Shown one piece after another: positions 48,759 through 57,641 of a stretch of DNA of 64,000 nucleotides. This DNA comes from Solitalea canadensis DSM 3403 (GTDB taxonomy: Bacteria > Bacteroidota > Bacteroidia > Sphingobacteriales > Sphingobacteriaceae). Each line of letters opens with the position of its first letter. The first letter of the stretch is position 1. The DNA lies in contig NC_017770.1 of the NCBI RefSeq assembly GCF_000242635.2, positions 620,001-684,000 on the forward strand, in the 5' to 3' direction. The position numbers and the translations under genes are program-made. Under the pieces are notes generated by a model. That model worked only from the letters and a program-made list of their open reading frames with translations, was not told the DNA's origin and searched no databases.

Positions 48759-49499
48759 ATGAAAAAAGCCTTACTGTTCGTAATTTTTGCGCTTCTCAGT
48801 CTTTCAGTTAATGCTCAGTTTTTAAACACAGGCGGCGACATTGATCATGAACGGTTAAACTTCGGTTTTTTATTGGGCATAGACAGAGGGTCATTTGTAG
48901 TTGCCAAACAGAGTGATTTCAGTATACCTGGTTCAAATCCATACACTCCCAATGATACGCTACAGGCTATCAAACCTTTGGGCAGCATGGGGTTTAGTCT
49001 TGGGCTACTAGCTAACTTAAACCTTTCAAAGAACTTCGACCTGCGTTTTACACCTAAATTCTCTTTCATCGACAGACAGTTGGAATTTGAGTACAATAAA
49101 GCCTCTGATCGAAAAGTTTATAATAAAAAGGTTGAATCGACATTTTTGGAACTGCCACTATTATTGAAATTTAAATCAGACCGCCAGCGTGATGTGCGTA
49201 TGTACATTATTGGAGGGATTAAATTTGTGACAGACATTCGTTCAAAAAAGAAAAAGAACGATGATTCTGATTTTAATCCTGACGATGATCGTAAGTTGGT
49301 TAAAATCAATAACAGCTTTTTTGCTGTTGAAGCAGGCATCGGAGCTGATATCTATTTGGAGTATTTTAAATTTTCACCTGAATTTAAACTCTCCCGCAGC
49401 ATGACCAATGTGATGAAAAAGGGAGACGATAACTTATTTACACGTCCATTAGCAGGTCTGTTCGCTGAAGCATTTCACTTTACGATGTATTTCGAATAA
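48759..49499 (+). CDS. porT: type IX secretion protein PorT (outer-membrane beta-barrel)
   Basis: 246 residues with a signal peptide ending at VNAQ and a predicted 8-stranded barrel with an acidic/lysine loop (RSKKKKNDDSDFNPDDDRKL). PorT is an outer-membrane T9SS component encoded right after UbiE/MenG in this phylum; the gene order and the GGDIDHERLNFGFLLGIDRGSF opening support the call. The C-terminus is FTMYFE, an aromatic-ending final strand. A simple porin-like assignment is the alternative. Confidence 0.8.
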   Translation: MKKALLFVIFALLSLSVNAQFLNTGGDIDHERLNFGFLLGIDRGSFVVAKQSDFSIPGSNPYTPNDTLQAIKPLGSMGFSLGLLANLNLSKNFDLRFTPKFSFIDRQLEFEYNKASDRKVYNKKVESTFLELPLLLKFKSDRQRDVRMYIIGGIKFVTDIRSKKKKNDDSDFNPDDDRKLVKINNSFFAVEAGIGADIYLEYFKFSPEFKLSRSMTNVMKKGDDNLFTRPLAGLFAEAFHFTMYFE

Positions 49500-49551
49500 T
49501 ATTAATTGGCGGAAACTCCGTTATTCAACTTACACTCAAAAATTATTACCA

Positions 49552-50310
49552 ATGAATAAGATAGTAATGATTACAGGTGCCACCGCAGGGATTGGTGAGG
49601 CCTGTGCTCATGTATTTGCCAAAAATAACTACGATCTGATACTCACAGGAAGACGTGAAGGCCGATTAATGAGCCTTACCAATGAGTTGAAAGAAACCTA
49701 TAAGATCAATGTACTTCCAATGGTTTTTGATGTTCGTGAGTTAAGTGAAGTGAAAAATGCTATTGATAGTCTGGATGAAAAGTGGAAAGCAATAGATATT
49801 TTAGTGAATAATGCAGGTTTGTCGGTAGGACTTGAGCCAATTCAGGAAGGATCTTTTGATGATTGGAACCGAATGATAGATACTAATGTTAAAGGCTTAT
49901 TGCATATTACACGTTTAGTAAGTCCTTTAATGATTGCACGTAAAAGCGGACATATCATCAATCTTGGGTCAATTGCCGGTAAAGAAACTTATGCAAACGG
50001 TAATGTTTACTGTGCAACAAAACATGCAGTTGATTCATTAAATAAAGCAATGCGCATTGATTTATTACCCCATAATATAAGGGTAAGTGCAATAAATCCG
50101 GGTGCAGTTGAAACAGAATTCTCTCTTGTGCGTTTTAAAGGGGATGATGAACGTGCTAAAAACGTTTATAAAGGATTCGAACCCTTAACAGCTGCTGATA
50201 TTGCCGATACAATTTATTATGTCGCTTCATTACCTCCGCATGTAAATATTAATGATTTAACCATTATGCCAACTGCACAGGCAAATACAGTTTATTGGAA
50301 TAAAAATTAA
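49552..50310 (+). CDS. short-chain dehydrogenase/reductase (YdfG-like)
   Basis: 252 residues, classical SDR: cofactor motif TGATAGIGEA (7-16), NNAG, catalytic serine in NLGSIAG and YxxxK as YCATK. The C-terminal PGAVETEFSLVRFKGD and FEPLTAADIADTIYYVASLP match the YdfG/NADP-dependent 3-hydroxy acid dehydrogenase subgroup that oxidises serine or 3-hydroxyisobutyrate-like substrates. Substrate here is unproven. Followed by a short decayed heptamer array and the YqeY gene. Confidence 0.9.
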   Translation: MNKIVMITGATAGIGEACAHVFAKNNYDLILTGRREGRLMSLTNELKETYKINVLPMVFDVRELSEVKNAIDSLDEKWKAIDILVNNAGLSVGLEPIQEGSFDDWNRMIDTNVKGLLHITRLVSPLMIARKSGHIINLGSIAGKETYANGNVYCATKHAVDSLNKAMRIDLLPHNIRVSAINPGAVETEFSLVRFKGDDERAKNVYKGFEPLTAADIADTIYYVASLPPHVNINDLTIMPTAQANTVYWNKN

Positions 50311-50325
50311 TGTGAATTAATGATT

Positions 50326-50363
50326 ATGAGTAGTGTATTGCAAAGAAATAATACGTAACTCGC
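50326..50363. repeat. small inverted heptamer array (NCGWRTT type) before yqeY
   Basis: Left: ATGAGTA and GTGTATT in tandem (50326-50339), i.e. the 46.2 kb unit with C-to-T changes. Right (50350-50363) on the minus strand: GCGAGTT and ACGTATT, both fitting NCGWRTT exactly. The arms flank a 10-nt loop. Confidence 0.55.
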
Positions 50364-50389
50364 ATCTTTAAACCCCTAATAGATTAAAT

Positions 50390-50839
50390 ATGTCACTTTT
50401 AGAGAAAATAGATCAAGATATAAAAAAAGCGATGTTAGCAAAAGAAGAAGCTACACTTCGCGGATTAAGAGCAATTAAAGCTGCATTGTTGGTAGCAAAA
50501 ACTGAAAAAGGCGCAGCAGATACTCTTTCTGAAGATACCGAAATTAAGGTTTTACAAAAGCAAGCTAAACAACGCAAAGAATCTGCAGATATTTACTTAA
50601 CGCAAAATCGTCCGGATTTAGCTAAAATTGAGCAGGAAGAGTTGGAAGTGATTGAAAATTATCTTCCAAAACAAATGAGTGAAGAAGAAGTTGAGGCAGT
50701 GGTTAAACAGCTAATAACCGATACTGGTGCAGCAGGAATGAAGGATATGGGAAAAGTGATGGGAGCTGCCACCAAGCAACTGGCAGGACAGGCTGATGGT
50801 AAAATAGTGTCGGCTGTTGTAAAAAAATTATTGTCGTAA
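50390..50839 (+). CDS. GatB/YqeY-domain protein
   Basis: 149 residues, the full YqeY length. It starts with LLEKIDQDIKKAMLAKEEATLRGLRAIKAALLVAKTEKG, the typical tail-domain opening, and ends in MGAATKQLAGQADGKIVSAVVKKLLS, the tRNA-binding helical tail also found in GatB. Stand-alone YqeY proteins are thought to be linked to tRNA amidation or editing; no GatA/C is nearby. A good terminator follows. Confidence 0.92.
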   Translation: MSLLEKIDQDIKKAMLAKEEATLRGLRAIKAALLVAKTEKGAADTLSEDTEIKVLQKQAKQRKESADIYLTQNRPDLAKIEQEELEVIENYLPKQMSEEEVEAVVKQLITDTGAAGMKDMGKVMGAATKQLAGQADGKIVSAVVKKLLS

Positions 50840-50868
50840 CTTTTTTAGACATAGATGTTTATTGTTTA

Positions 50869-50908
50869 AAAAAAATAACTGGGAATTTATTCCACGTGTT
50901 ATTTTTTT
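50869..50908 (+). terminator. yqeY terminator
   Basis: AAAAAATAAC with GTTATTTTTT outer arms and an inner GGAAT/ATTCC stem, about 30 nt past the stop; T-rich tail. Confidence 0.75.
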
Positions 50909-50939
50909 GTTTTTAATCGGCCATTTTTAATTTTAGCTA

Positions 50940-50947
50940 TATATTTG
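50940..50947 (+). promoter_or_regulatory. -7 element TATATTTG for the alpha/beta hydrolase gene
   Basis: Exact consensus, 20 nt before the ATG at 50967. Confidence 0.55.
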
Positions 50948-50966
50948 GTCGACATTTAGAATAATT

Positions 50967-51737
50967 ATGAGTTATCAGCTACGAGAAGAGGACGGTTACC
51001 GGTACATTGACGAAGGGCAAGGGGAGGTATTAATCTTATTACACGGACTTATGGGTGCGCTTAGCAACTGGGAGCCTGTGGTAGACCGTTTTTCTAACAA
51101 TTACAGAGTAATTATTCCGATGTTACCCCTGTATGATATGCCCTTGCTTACCACAGGAGTTAAAACATTGTCTAAATTCCTGCACAAGTTTGTTGAGCAT
51201 TTGAATATTTCCAAATTTACCCTGATGGGTAATTCATTGGGCGGACATGTGGCTTTGATTTATGTGTTAAATCATCCCGAGTTTGTGCACTCTTTAGTAC
51301 TAACCGGAAGTTCAGGCTTATATGAAAATGCCATGGGAGCATCTTTCCCACGTCGTGAAAGTTATGACTACATTAAAGAAAAGGTAGCGTATACTTTTTA
51401 CGATCCAATAATGGCAAGTAAAGAATTAGTCGATGATGTATTTGCTACAGTTAACGACCGAAATCGCGTAATCCGAATATTGGCAATGGCAAAATCAGCT
51501 ATTCGCCATAATATGGAGAAAGATTTGTATAAGATAAATATGCCTGTTTGTTTGATTTGGGGTAGAGATGATAAAATTACACCGCCTGATGTTGCGGAGG
51601 AGTTTTTGAAACTACTACCCAATGCAGAACTAAACTGGGTTGAAAAATGCGGGCATGCTCCAATGATGGAACGCCCGGAAGAATTTAATGAATACCTGGA
51701 TAAATTCTTGAAAAAGGTTTATCCGGTTAATGCCTAA
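50967..51737 (+). CDS. alpha/beta hydrolase
   Basis: 256 residues. Oxyanion strand LILLHGLMGALSNWEP, nucleophile S90 in LMGNSLGGH, acid in WGRDDKITPPD and the histidine in KCGHAPMMERPEEF form a complete triad. No signal peptide, so it is cytoplasmic. The sequence resembles esterase/lipase and haloperoxidase-like members; the substrate cannot be inferred. It is the only gene on its short transcript, followed by a long inverted repeat. Confidence 0.88.
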   Translation: MSYQLREEDGYRYIDEGQGEVLILLHGLMGALSNWEPVVDRFSNNYRVIIPMLPLYDMPLLTTGVKTLSKFLHKFVEHLNISKFTLMGNSLGGHVALIYVLNHPEFVHSLVLTGSSGLYENAMGASFPRRESYDYIKEKVAYTFYDPIMASKELVDDVFATVNDRNRVIRILAMAKSAIRHNMEKDLYKINMPVCLIWGRDDKITPPDVAEEFLKLLPNAELNWVEKCGHAPMMERPEEFNEYLDKFLKKVYPVNA

Positions 51738-51746
51738 TACTTTCTT

Positions 51747-51834
51747 AAGTTAGAAAATAGGCAGTTAACTATTTATGTAATAATAGTGTTTAACTATGGT
51801 TGATATTTTGATTTTAACTGCATATTTTCTACTT
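51747..51834. repeat. 21-bp near-perfect inverted repeat between hydrolase and CBS genes
   Basis: Left arm 51747-51768 and right arm 51814-51834 share AAGT(T)AGAAAATA(G/T)GCAGTTAA once one is inverted, with one insertion and one mismatch. The 45-nt loop contains a small ACTATT/AATAGT hairpin. It may be a terminator, an element of the CBS gene leader, or a mobile remnant. Confidence 0.5.
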
Positions 51835-51858
51835 TAATATATACTAAATGTTAACCGT

Positions 51859-52521
51859 ATGGTAGCCTCTCAATTAGCCAGCGATTTCATTCCTCCATTG
51901 AAGACTTCTGATTCGGCGCAAAAAGCACTTGACAGAATGGCGGAGTTTCGTGTGAGCCATTTACCAATAGTTAACGAAACAGAATTCCTTGGCCTTATTT
52001 CCGATCATGATATTGCTGAATTAGCAGATTTGAACGAACCTATTGGTAGTTCAGGGTTGTCAATTATTTACCAGTCGGTAAATGAGGATCAACATTTATA
52101 CGATGCTATCAGGCTGATTCATGAGCAAAAATTAACCGTGGTGCCTGTAATAGATCATCGCAATCAATACACAGGATTAATCACCCTTACTTCACTTGCT
52201 GAGTACTTTTCTGTAATTACTGCAATTGAAAGTCCGGGAGGAATAATTATACTGGAGTTAGGCGTGCGTGATTTCTCTTTATCGGAAATTGCACGTTTGA
52301 TCGAATCTGACAATGCTATGGTTTTGAGTTCATATGTTAAAACATTTAGTGATTCAACAAAATTGGAACTTACGATCAAAGTAAATAAAACAGACCTTAC
52401 ATCTATTCTTGCCTCTTTCCAACGATTTGGGTATACAGTTAAGGCGTCATTTTCTCATGTTTCGAGATCTGACGATACGATGGATCGTTTCGATTCATTT
52501 ATGCATTATCTTAATATGTAA
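51859..52521 (+). CDS. CBS-domain pair protein
   Basis: 220 residues: two CBS motifs (about 1-60 and 75-130), with LPIVNETEFLGLISDHDI and VVPVIDHRNQYTGLITLTSL, followed by about 80 residues resembling an ACT-like or small regulatory domain. CBS pairs bind adenine nucleotides and regulate partner enzymes or channels. The partner is unknown; the gene lies between the hydrolase and nadK, codirectional with both. Confidence 0.85.
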   Translation: MVASQLASDFIPPLKTSDSAQKALDRMAEFRVSHLPIVNETEFLGLISDHDIAELADLNEPIGSSGLSIIYQSVNEDQHLYDAIRLIHEQKLTVVPVIDHRNQYTGLITLTSLAEYFSVITAIESPGGIIILELGVRDFSLSEIARLIESDNAMVLSSYVKTFSDSTKLELTIKVNKTDLTSILASFQRFGYTVKASFSHVSRSDDTMDRFDSFMHYLNM

Positions 52522-52606
52522 TACTTCCTAAAAAGAAAATTTATATCTTTCACCCCTGAATTATTATCACACTTTGCTTAAAGTAGATAAAGTAAAAAAC
52601 TAATAG

Positions 52607-53488
52607 ATGAAAATTGCCCTTTACGGACGACAGTTTAGCAACAATTCTCTACCATTTGTACAAGAAATTATTGATAGTCTGGTTCAGCATGGGGTAGATA
52701 TACTTATCTATAAAGAGTTTAAAGAATTTATTGAAGCCAAACAAATTAACCCATTTAATGCAGAAACCTTTGCTGATCATACTGATTTAACAGGTCATGT
52801 GAAATGTATGTTAAGTTTGGGTGGTGATGGAACTTTGCTGGATACGTTGGCATTGGTGAGAGATTCGGGCTTACCTGTATTAGGGATAAATCTTGGTCGT
52901 TTAGGTTTTCTGGCAAGTATTAATAAAACAGAAATCAAGTTGGCAATTGCGGCTTTGGTAAATGATGAATATACGCTTGATACCAGGGTGCTTATTAATC
53001 TTGATTCAACAGAAACGGATATTTTTGGTGAAGTAAACTATGCATTGAACGAAATAACGATTCATAAAAGAGATACCTCACCAATGATTATTATTCATAC
53101 CTATATTAATGGTGAGTTTTTAAATTCATATTGGGCAGACGGACTGATTATCTCAACCCCTACAGGGTCTACGGCTTATTCATTAAGTTGTGGCGGGCCG
53201 ATTGTTTTTCCACAATCGGGAAATTTTGTGATTACTCCAATTTGTCCGCATAATTTAAGTGTACGTCCGATCGTTATCTCTGACAGTAGTGTACTTACCT
53301 TCCGGATCGAAGCACGCGCCTCGCAGTTTTTGGTGTCGCTTGATTCGAGGACCGAAACGGTAGATACAAATGTGGTTTTAACAGCCAAAAAAGAAAATTT
53401 TTCTATAAATCTGATACGCCTCTACAATGAAAGCTATTTAACCACGTTAAGGAACAAGTTAATGTGGGGACTGGATTCAAGAAATTAA
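52607..53488 (+). CDS. nadK: NAD kinase
   Basis: 293 residues. GGDGT at 72-76 is the nucleotide-binding/catalytic motif, LDTLALVRDSGLPVLGINLGRLGFLA follows, and NEITIHKRDTSPM plus TPTGSTAYSLSCGGPIV form the NAD-binding part. It converts NAD to NADP. It leads the envelope operon nadK-porG-uppS-bamA-ompH-ompH. Confidence 0.95.
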   Translation: MKIALYGRQFSNNSLPFVQEIIDSLVQHGVDILIYKEFKEFIEAKQINPFNAETFADHTDLTGHVKCMLSLGGDGTLLDTLALVRDSGLPVLGINLGRLGFLASINKTEIKLAIAALVNDEYTLDTRVLINLDSTETDIFGEVNYALNEITIHKRDTSPMIIIHTYINGEFLNSYWADGLIISTPTGSTAYSLSCGGPIVFPQSGNFVITPICPHNLSVRPIVISDSSVLTFRIEARASQFLVSLDSRTETVDTNVVLTAKKENFSINLIRLYNESYLTTLRNKLMWGLDSRN

Positions 53489-53509
53489 ATCAGATACCTG
53501 ACTAAATAA

Positions 53510-54310
53510 ATGTTTAAGAAGATAACAGCCGTTTTAACGGTTTTGGTTTTAATAGTTAGCATTAATGCTAGTGCACAAAAATATGAGCTGGGTGCATTTG
53601 TTGGCGGGGCAGGTTATAAAGGCGATTTAAGTCAGTTTAACTATTTCCGTTTTACAGATGCTGCATTTGGAATTATTTTTCGTAAAAACTTTAACCCACG
53701 TAATGCTTTAAAGGTTACATTAACACACGGTAAAGTGCAGGCTAATGATGCCACATCAGGGATTCCTGATCAGGAACGTAGGAATTTACGTTTCGAATCA
53801 CCAATTAATGAGCTTTCTGTTCAATATGAATTTAATTTCTTTAGTTTAAATCCGTTTAAAGAAGGCGAAGTATTTTCACCTTATCTGTCAGCAGGCTTAT
53901 CTGTTTTCAATTTTGATCCCCAGGCTGAAAATGGTCAGCGTTTGCAACCATTAGGAACTGAGGGACAAGGATTGGAAGGTTACGAGAAACGTTATAGGCT
54001 AACAACACTTTCGGTTCCTTTAGCTTTTGGGCTGAAGTATCAAATGACTGAACGCTGGAAATTATTCAGTGAGTTGGGCTACAGAATCACTTTTACAGAT
54101 TATATAGACGATGTAAGTGGTTACTATGCTAATTTGAGCTCAGTACCATCTACGTTAACAAGAACATACGCCGACAGATCAGCAGAAGCAGGATATGCAT
54201 CAAACTTACCAGGCAATCAGCGAGGAGATCTATTGAAAAAAGATATGTATATGTTTGCCGTTGTTGGCATTACATTTAGTTTTGTATCTTCGCGCTGTCC
54301 AACTTTTTAG
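53510..54310 (+). CDS. porG: DUF6089-type outer membrane protein, type IX secretion PorG
   Basis: 266 residues with a signal peptide ending in SASAQ and a barrel-like series of strands ending in GITFSFVSSRCPTF. DUF6089/PorG proteins lie between nadK and uppS in many Bacteroidota, as here (21-nt and 15-nt gaps). PorG is an outer membrane protein associated with the PorK/PorN ring of the T9SS in Porphyromonas. The call rests on context and strand pattern rather than on a short motif. Confidence 0.78.
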   Translation: MFKKITAVLTVLVLIVSINASAQKYELGAFVGGAGYKGDLSQFNYFRFTDAAFGIIFRKNFNPRNALKVTLTHGKVQANDATSGIPDQERRNLRFESPINELSVQYEFNFFSLNPFKEGEVFSPYLSAGLSVFNFDPQAENGQRLQPLGTEGQGLEGYEKRYRLTTLSVPLAFGLKYQMTERWKLFSELGYRITFTDYIDDVSGYYANLSSVPSTLTRTYADRSAEAGYASNLPGNQRGDLLKKDMYMFAVVGITFSFVSSRCPTF

Positions 54311-54325
54311 CATAGTAGGGTAAAA

Positions 54326-55066
54326 ATGAGTTTTAAGGAAAAGATCGATATGGATCGCTTACCGCGACACGTTGCAGTAATTATGGATGGCAATGGCCGG
54401 TGGGCAAAAGAGAAAGGAAAACTACGCGTTTTTGGACACCAAAACGGCGTAAAGGCGGTGCGCGATACAGTTGAAGCTGCAACAGAGTTAGGAGTAGAAT
54501 ACCTTACTCTTTATGCTTTTTCTACTGAAAACTGGAATCGCCCAGCTTTTGAAGTAACAGCATTAATGGAATTATTGGTATCTACAATTAACAAAGAGAC
54601 CAAAACATTGATGGAAAACGGTGTTCGTTTGAATGCTTTTGGTGATTTAAAGTCTTTGCCTTCAAGATGTTACAAAGAATTAATGGAGGCGATAGACAAA
54701 ACTAGCACTAATAAGCGTTTAACATTAAATCTTGCATTAAGTTACAGTGCCCGTTGGGAGTTAACTCAAATGGCAAAACAGCTTGCTGCCAAGATTGAAA
54801 ACAAAGAAATGAGTGCCGCAGATGTAAATGAAGACATAGTTTCTTCATTATTATGTACGGCAGGAATACCTGACCCTGAATTATTGATCCGCACCAGTGG
54901 TGAATATCGTATCAGTAACTTTATGTTATGGCAAATTGCATATTCTGAGTTATATTTTACAGATATATTCTGGCCTGATTTCAGGAGGGAGCATCTGTAT
55001 GAAGCTATAGTAAATTATCAAAGCCGTGAACGACGTTTCGGCAAAACAAGTGAACAAGTTATCTAA
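54326..55066 (+). CDS. uppS: isoprenyl transferase (undecaprenyl diphosphate synthase)
   Basis: 246 residues. Motif MDGNGRWAKEKG (20-31) contains the catalytic aspartate of cis-prenyltransferases; the later PELLIRTSGEYRISNFMLWQIAYSELYF segment is the conserved substrate-binding end and is nearly invariant in UppS. It makes the C55 lipid carrier for peptidoglycan and other envelope glycans. It stands 20 nt before bamA. Confidence 0.96.
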   Translation: MSFKEKIDMDRLPRHVAVIMDGNGRWAKEKGKLRVFGHQNGVKAVRDTVEAATELGVEYLTLYAFSTENWNRPAFEVTALMELLVSTINKETKTLMENGVRLNAFGDLKSLPSRCYKELMEAIDKTSTNKRLTLNLALSYSARWELTQMAKQLAAKIENKEMSAADVNEDIVSSLLCTAGIPDPELLIRTSGEYRISNFMLWQIAYSELYFTDIFWPDFRREHLYEAIVNYQSRERRFGKTSEQVI

Positions 55067-55086
55067 TATCGATTCGAACTGACTGA

Positions 55087-57630
55087 ATGAAGAGGACCTT
55101 ATTAACAGCGTTTTTAACTCTATTGCTGTTCAACTTAACCAATGCCCAAATTATTTATAAACCGCAAGCAAGGCCCCAAGTTGATCCGAATGCACCTAAG
55201 GAATACATTATTGGCGGCATTACCGTTAGCGGTACGCAGTCATTAGATAAAGATGTGCTTATCACTATTTCTAAATTAAAAGTTGGAGATAGAATAAAAG
55301 TTCCTGGTGATAAAATGGCTGCGTCAATTAAAGATTTGTGGGCGCAGGGCTTATTTGATGATGTGCAGATCAACATCACTGATATTCGTCAGGATTCTAT
55401 TTTCCTTGATCTTTATCTGTTGGAGCGACCGCGTTTATCAAAAGTAATTTTCCGTGGATTAAAAAAATCGGAAGTAGATGATCTGAATGAGAAAAAATTG
55501 AAGGATGCTACAGGAAAAGTAGTAAACGACAATCTTATTCAGTCGACATCATTGATCGTAAAGAAATACTTTGTAGAAAAAGGGTATTATAATACAGAAG
55601 TATTTGCTACACAACGCCCTGATTCAGCTTCTGGCAGAACCGCATTGGTTTTAACTGTAAATAAGCACTCGAAGGTAAAAGTAAATAGTATTACTGTTGA
55701 AGGCAATACAGCTATTTCTGATGCGAAGATCAAGAAATTTATGAAAGGTACCAAAGAACGTAAGTTCTATAAGATCTTTGGTTCAAAAAAATACCTTGAG
55801 TCTAAGTATGATGAAGATAAGGCAACTATCGTTAAAAAATATAATGAACGAGGTTACCGTGATGCTAGTATTACAATGGATACTGTGTATCGTCACGATC
55901 TTAATTCATTAGATATTACCATGAAAATCTCAGAGGGACATAAATACTACTTCGGAGATGTTAAGTGGGCTGGAAATGCTATTTATAAGTCGGAGCAACT
56001 AAGCCAGATATTAGCTATCAAAAAAGGTGATGTTTACGACGAAGAAAAAATGGAGAAACGTTTACGTAACAGTCCTTCTGAAGACGACGTTTCATCATTA
56101 TACATGAACAATGGTTATTTGTTCTTTAGTGTAAATCCGGTTCAAACCAGTGTTAAAGGTGATACCATTAACCTTGAAATGCAGATTTATGAAGGAGAAC
56201 AAGCAACAATCAATAAAGTTGTTGTAAACGGTAACGACCGTACAAACGATAAAGTTGTTTTGCGTGAAATTAGGACAAAACCGGGTGATAAATTCAATAA
56301 ATCATTATTGATCCGTACCATTCGTGAGTTAAATCAGTTAGGTTATTTTGATGAACAAAAGACTACTCCTGATGTAAAACCTAATCCTCAGGACGGAACA
56401 GTAGACCTTGCCTTCAATGTTACAGAAAAACCTTCTGACCAGTTAGAACTTTCTGGTGGCTTTGGTGGTGGCCGTATCATTGGTACCTTGGGCTTAACGT
56501 TCAATAACTTCTCCCTACGTAAATTATTTACAAGCGATTGGGGTGGTATTTTACCAGCAGGTGATGGACAAAAATTATCACTTCGTGTTCAATCAAATGG
56601 TAAATATTATCAGGCCTACAGTTTCTCATTTTCTGAGCCATGGTTAGGAGGAGATAAACCAAGATACTTTAGCTTGTCATTTACTCACACCAATCAAAAT
56701 GTGACAGGTGCAAGTAAATCAAGTTCAAGTTATCAGGCATTGCAGTTAACAGGGGTTACATTAGGATTAGGACAACGCTTAAGATGGCCTGATGACTATT
56801 TTACCTTAAATACCTCATTAGCTTTTAACCGATATAACTTTACTAACTATCCATATTTTACGCAGTTTAGTACCGGTACTTCTTATACTTTTAGTTTAAC
56901 AGAAACATTAGGACGTAACTCTATTGACGCTCCTATTTATCCTACTTCAGGATCTAATATTCAGTTAAGTGTTGAGTTAACTCCTCCATATTCACTAATA
57001 AATGGAAAGAACTATGCTGATCCTAATATGTCTCCTCAGGAGAAATATAAGTTCACAGAGTTTCACCGTTGGAAGTTCGATGCTGGATGGTACACCAAAG
57101 CTTCTGCATCAAGTAAACTAGTGTTCCACATGGGAATGCACTTAGGATTCTTAGGTTATTACAATAAAGACATTGGTACAACACAGTTTGATCGTTGGAA
57201 AGTGGGAGGTAGTGGATTACAAGGTTACGATTATATTCAAGGGGTAGAGGTTATTCCATTGCGTGGTTACGCTGATAACTCAGTTACTCCGGTTGGGAGT
57301 TCATCTTCAAGCTATTATAATGGTAGTCCGATCTATGCTCGTTACTTATTAGAACTTCGCCATCCAATTACCTTAAACCAGCAGGCTACTATTTTTGCAT
57401 TAGCATTTGCTGAAGCAGGTAATACTTGGGATAACTTTAGAACGTTTCAGCCGTTTAATGTTAAAAGATCTGTGGGTGCCGGTGTTCGTATCTTCTTACC
57501 AATCTTTGGTATGTTGGGTCTTGACTATGGTTATGGATTTGATTCGGTTCCTCCGATCCCTGGTGGTGGTAAAGCTAATAAAGGGCAATTCCACTTCTCA
57601 ATTGCACAGCAGTTAGGTGCCGGATTTTAA
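55087..57630 (+). CDS. bamA: outer membrane protein assembly factor BamA
   Basis: 847 residues: signal peptide ending at TNAQ, five POTRA-like repeats (about 40-430; for example IIGGITVSGTQSLDKDVL, VNSITVEGNTAISDAKI and INKVVVNGNDRTNDKVVLREI), then a 16-stranded barrel ending in FHFSIAQQLGAGF. The barrel includes the VGGSGLQGYDY-like surrogate of the RGF/Y loop (KVGGSGLQGYDYIQG). It folds outer membrane proteins. Located between uppS and two Skp-like genes, the classical arrangement in this phylum. Confidence 0.95.
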   Translation: MKRTLLTAFLTLLLFNLTNAQIIYKPQARPQVDPNAPKEYIIGGITVSGTQSLDKDVLITISKLKVGDRIKVPGDKMAASIKDLWAQGLFDDVQINITDIRQDSIFLDLYLLERPRLSKVIFRGLKKSEVDDLNEKKLKDATGKVVNDNLIQSTSLIVKKYFVEKGYYNTEVFATQRPDSASGRTALVLTVNKHSKVKVNSITVEGNTAISDAKIKKFMKGTKERKFYKIFGSKKYLESKYDEDKATIVKKYNERGYRDASITMDTVYRHDLNSLDITMKISEGHKYYFGDVKWAGNAIYKSEQLSQILAIKKGDVYDEEKMEKRLRNSPSEDDVSSLYMNNGYLFFSVNPVQTSVKGDTINLEMQIYEGEQATINKVVVNGNDRTNDKVVLREIRTKPGDKFNKSLLIRTIRELNQLGYFDEQKTTPDVKPNPQDGTVDLAFNVTEKPSDQLELSGGFGGGRIIGTLGLTFNNFSLRKLFTSDWGGILPAGDGQKLSLRVQSNGKYYQAYSFSFSEPWLGGDKPRYFSLSFTHTNQNVTGASKSSSSYQALQLTGVTLGLGQRLRWPDDYFTLNTSLAFNRYNFTNYPYFTQFSTGTSYTFSLTETLGRNSIDAPIYPTSGSNIQLSVELTPPYSLINGKNYADPNMSPQEKYKFTEFHRWKFDAGWYTKASASSKLVFHMGMHLGFLGYYNKDIGTTQFDRWKVGGSGLQGYDYIQGVEVIPLRGYADNSVTPVGSSSSSYYNGSPIYARYLLELRHPITLNQQATIFALAFAEAGNTWDNFRTFQPFNVKRSVGAGVRIFLPIFGMLGLDYGYGFDSVPPIPGGGKANKGQFHFSIAQQLGAGF

Positions 57631-57641
57631 TAATTAGTAAA

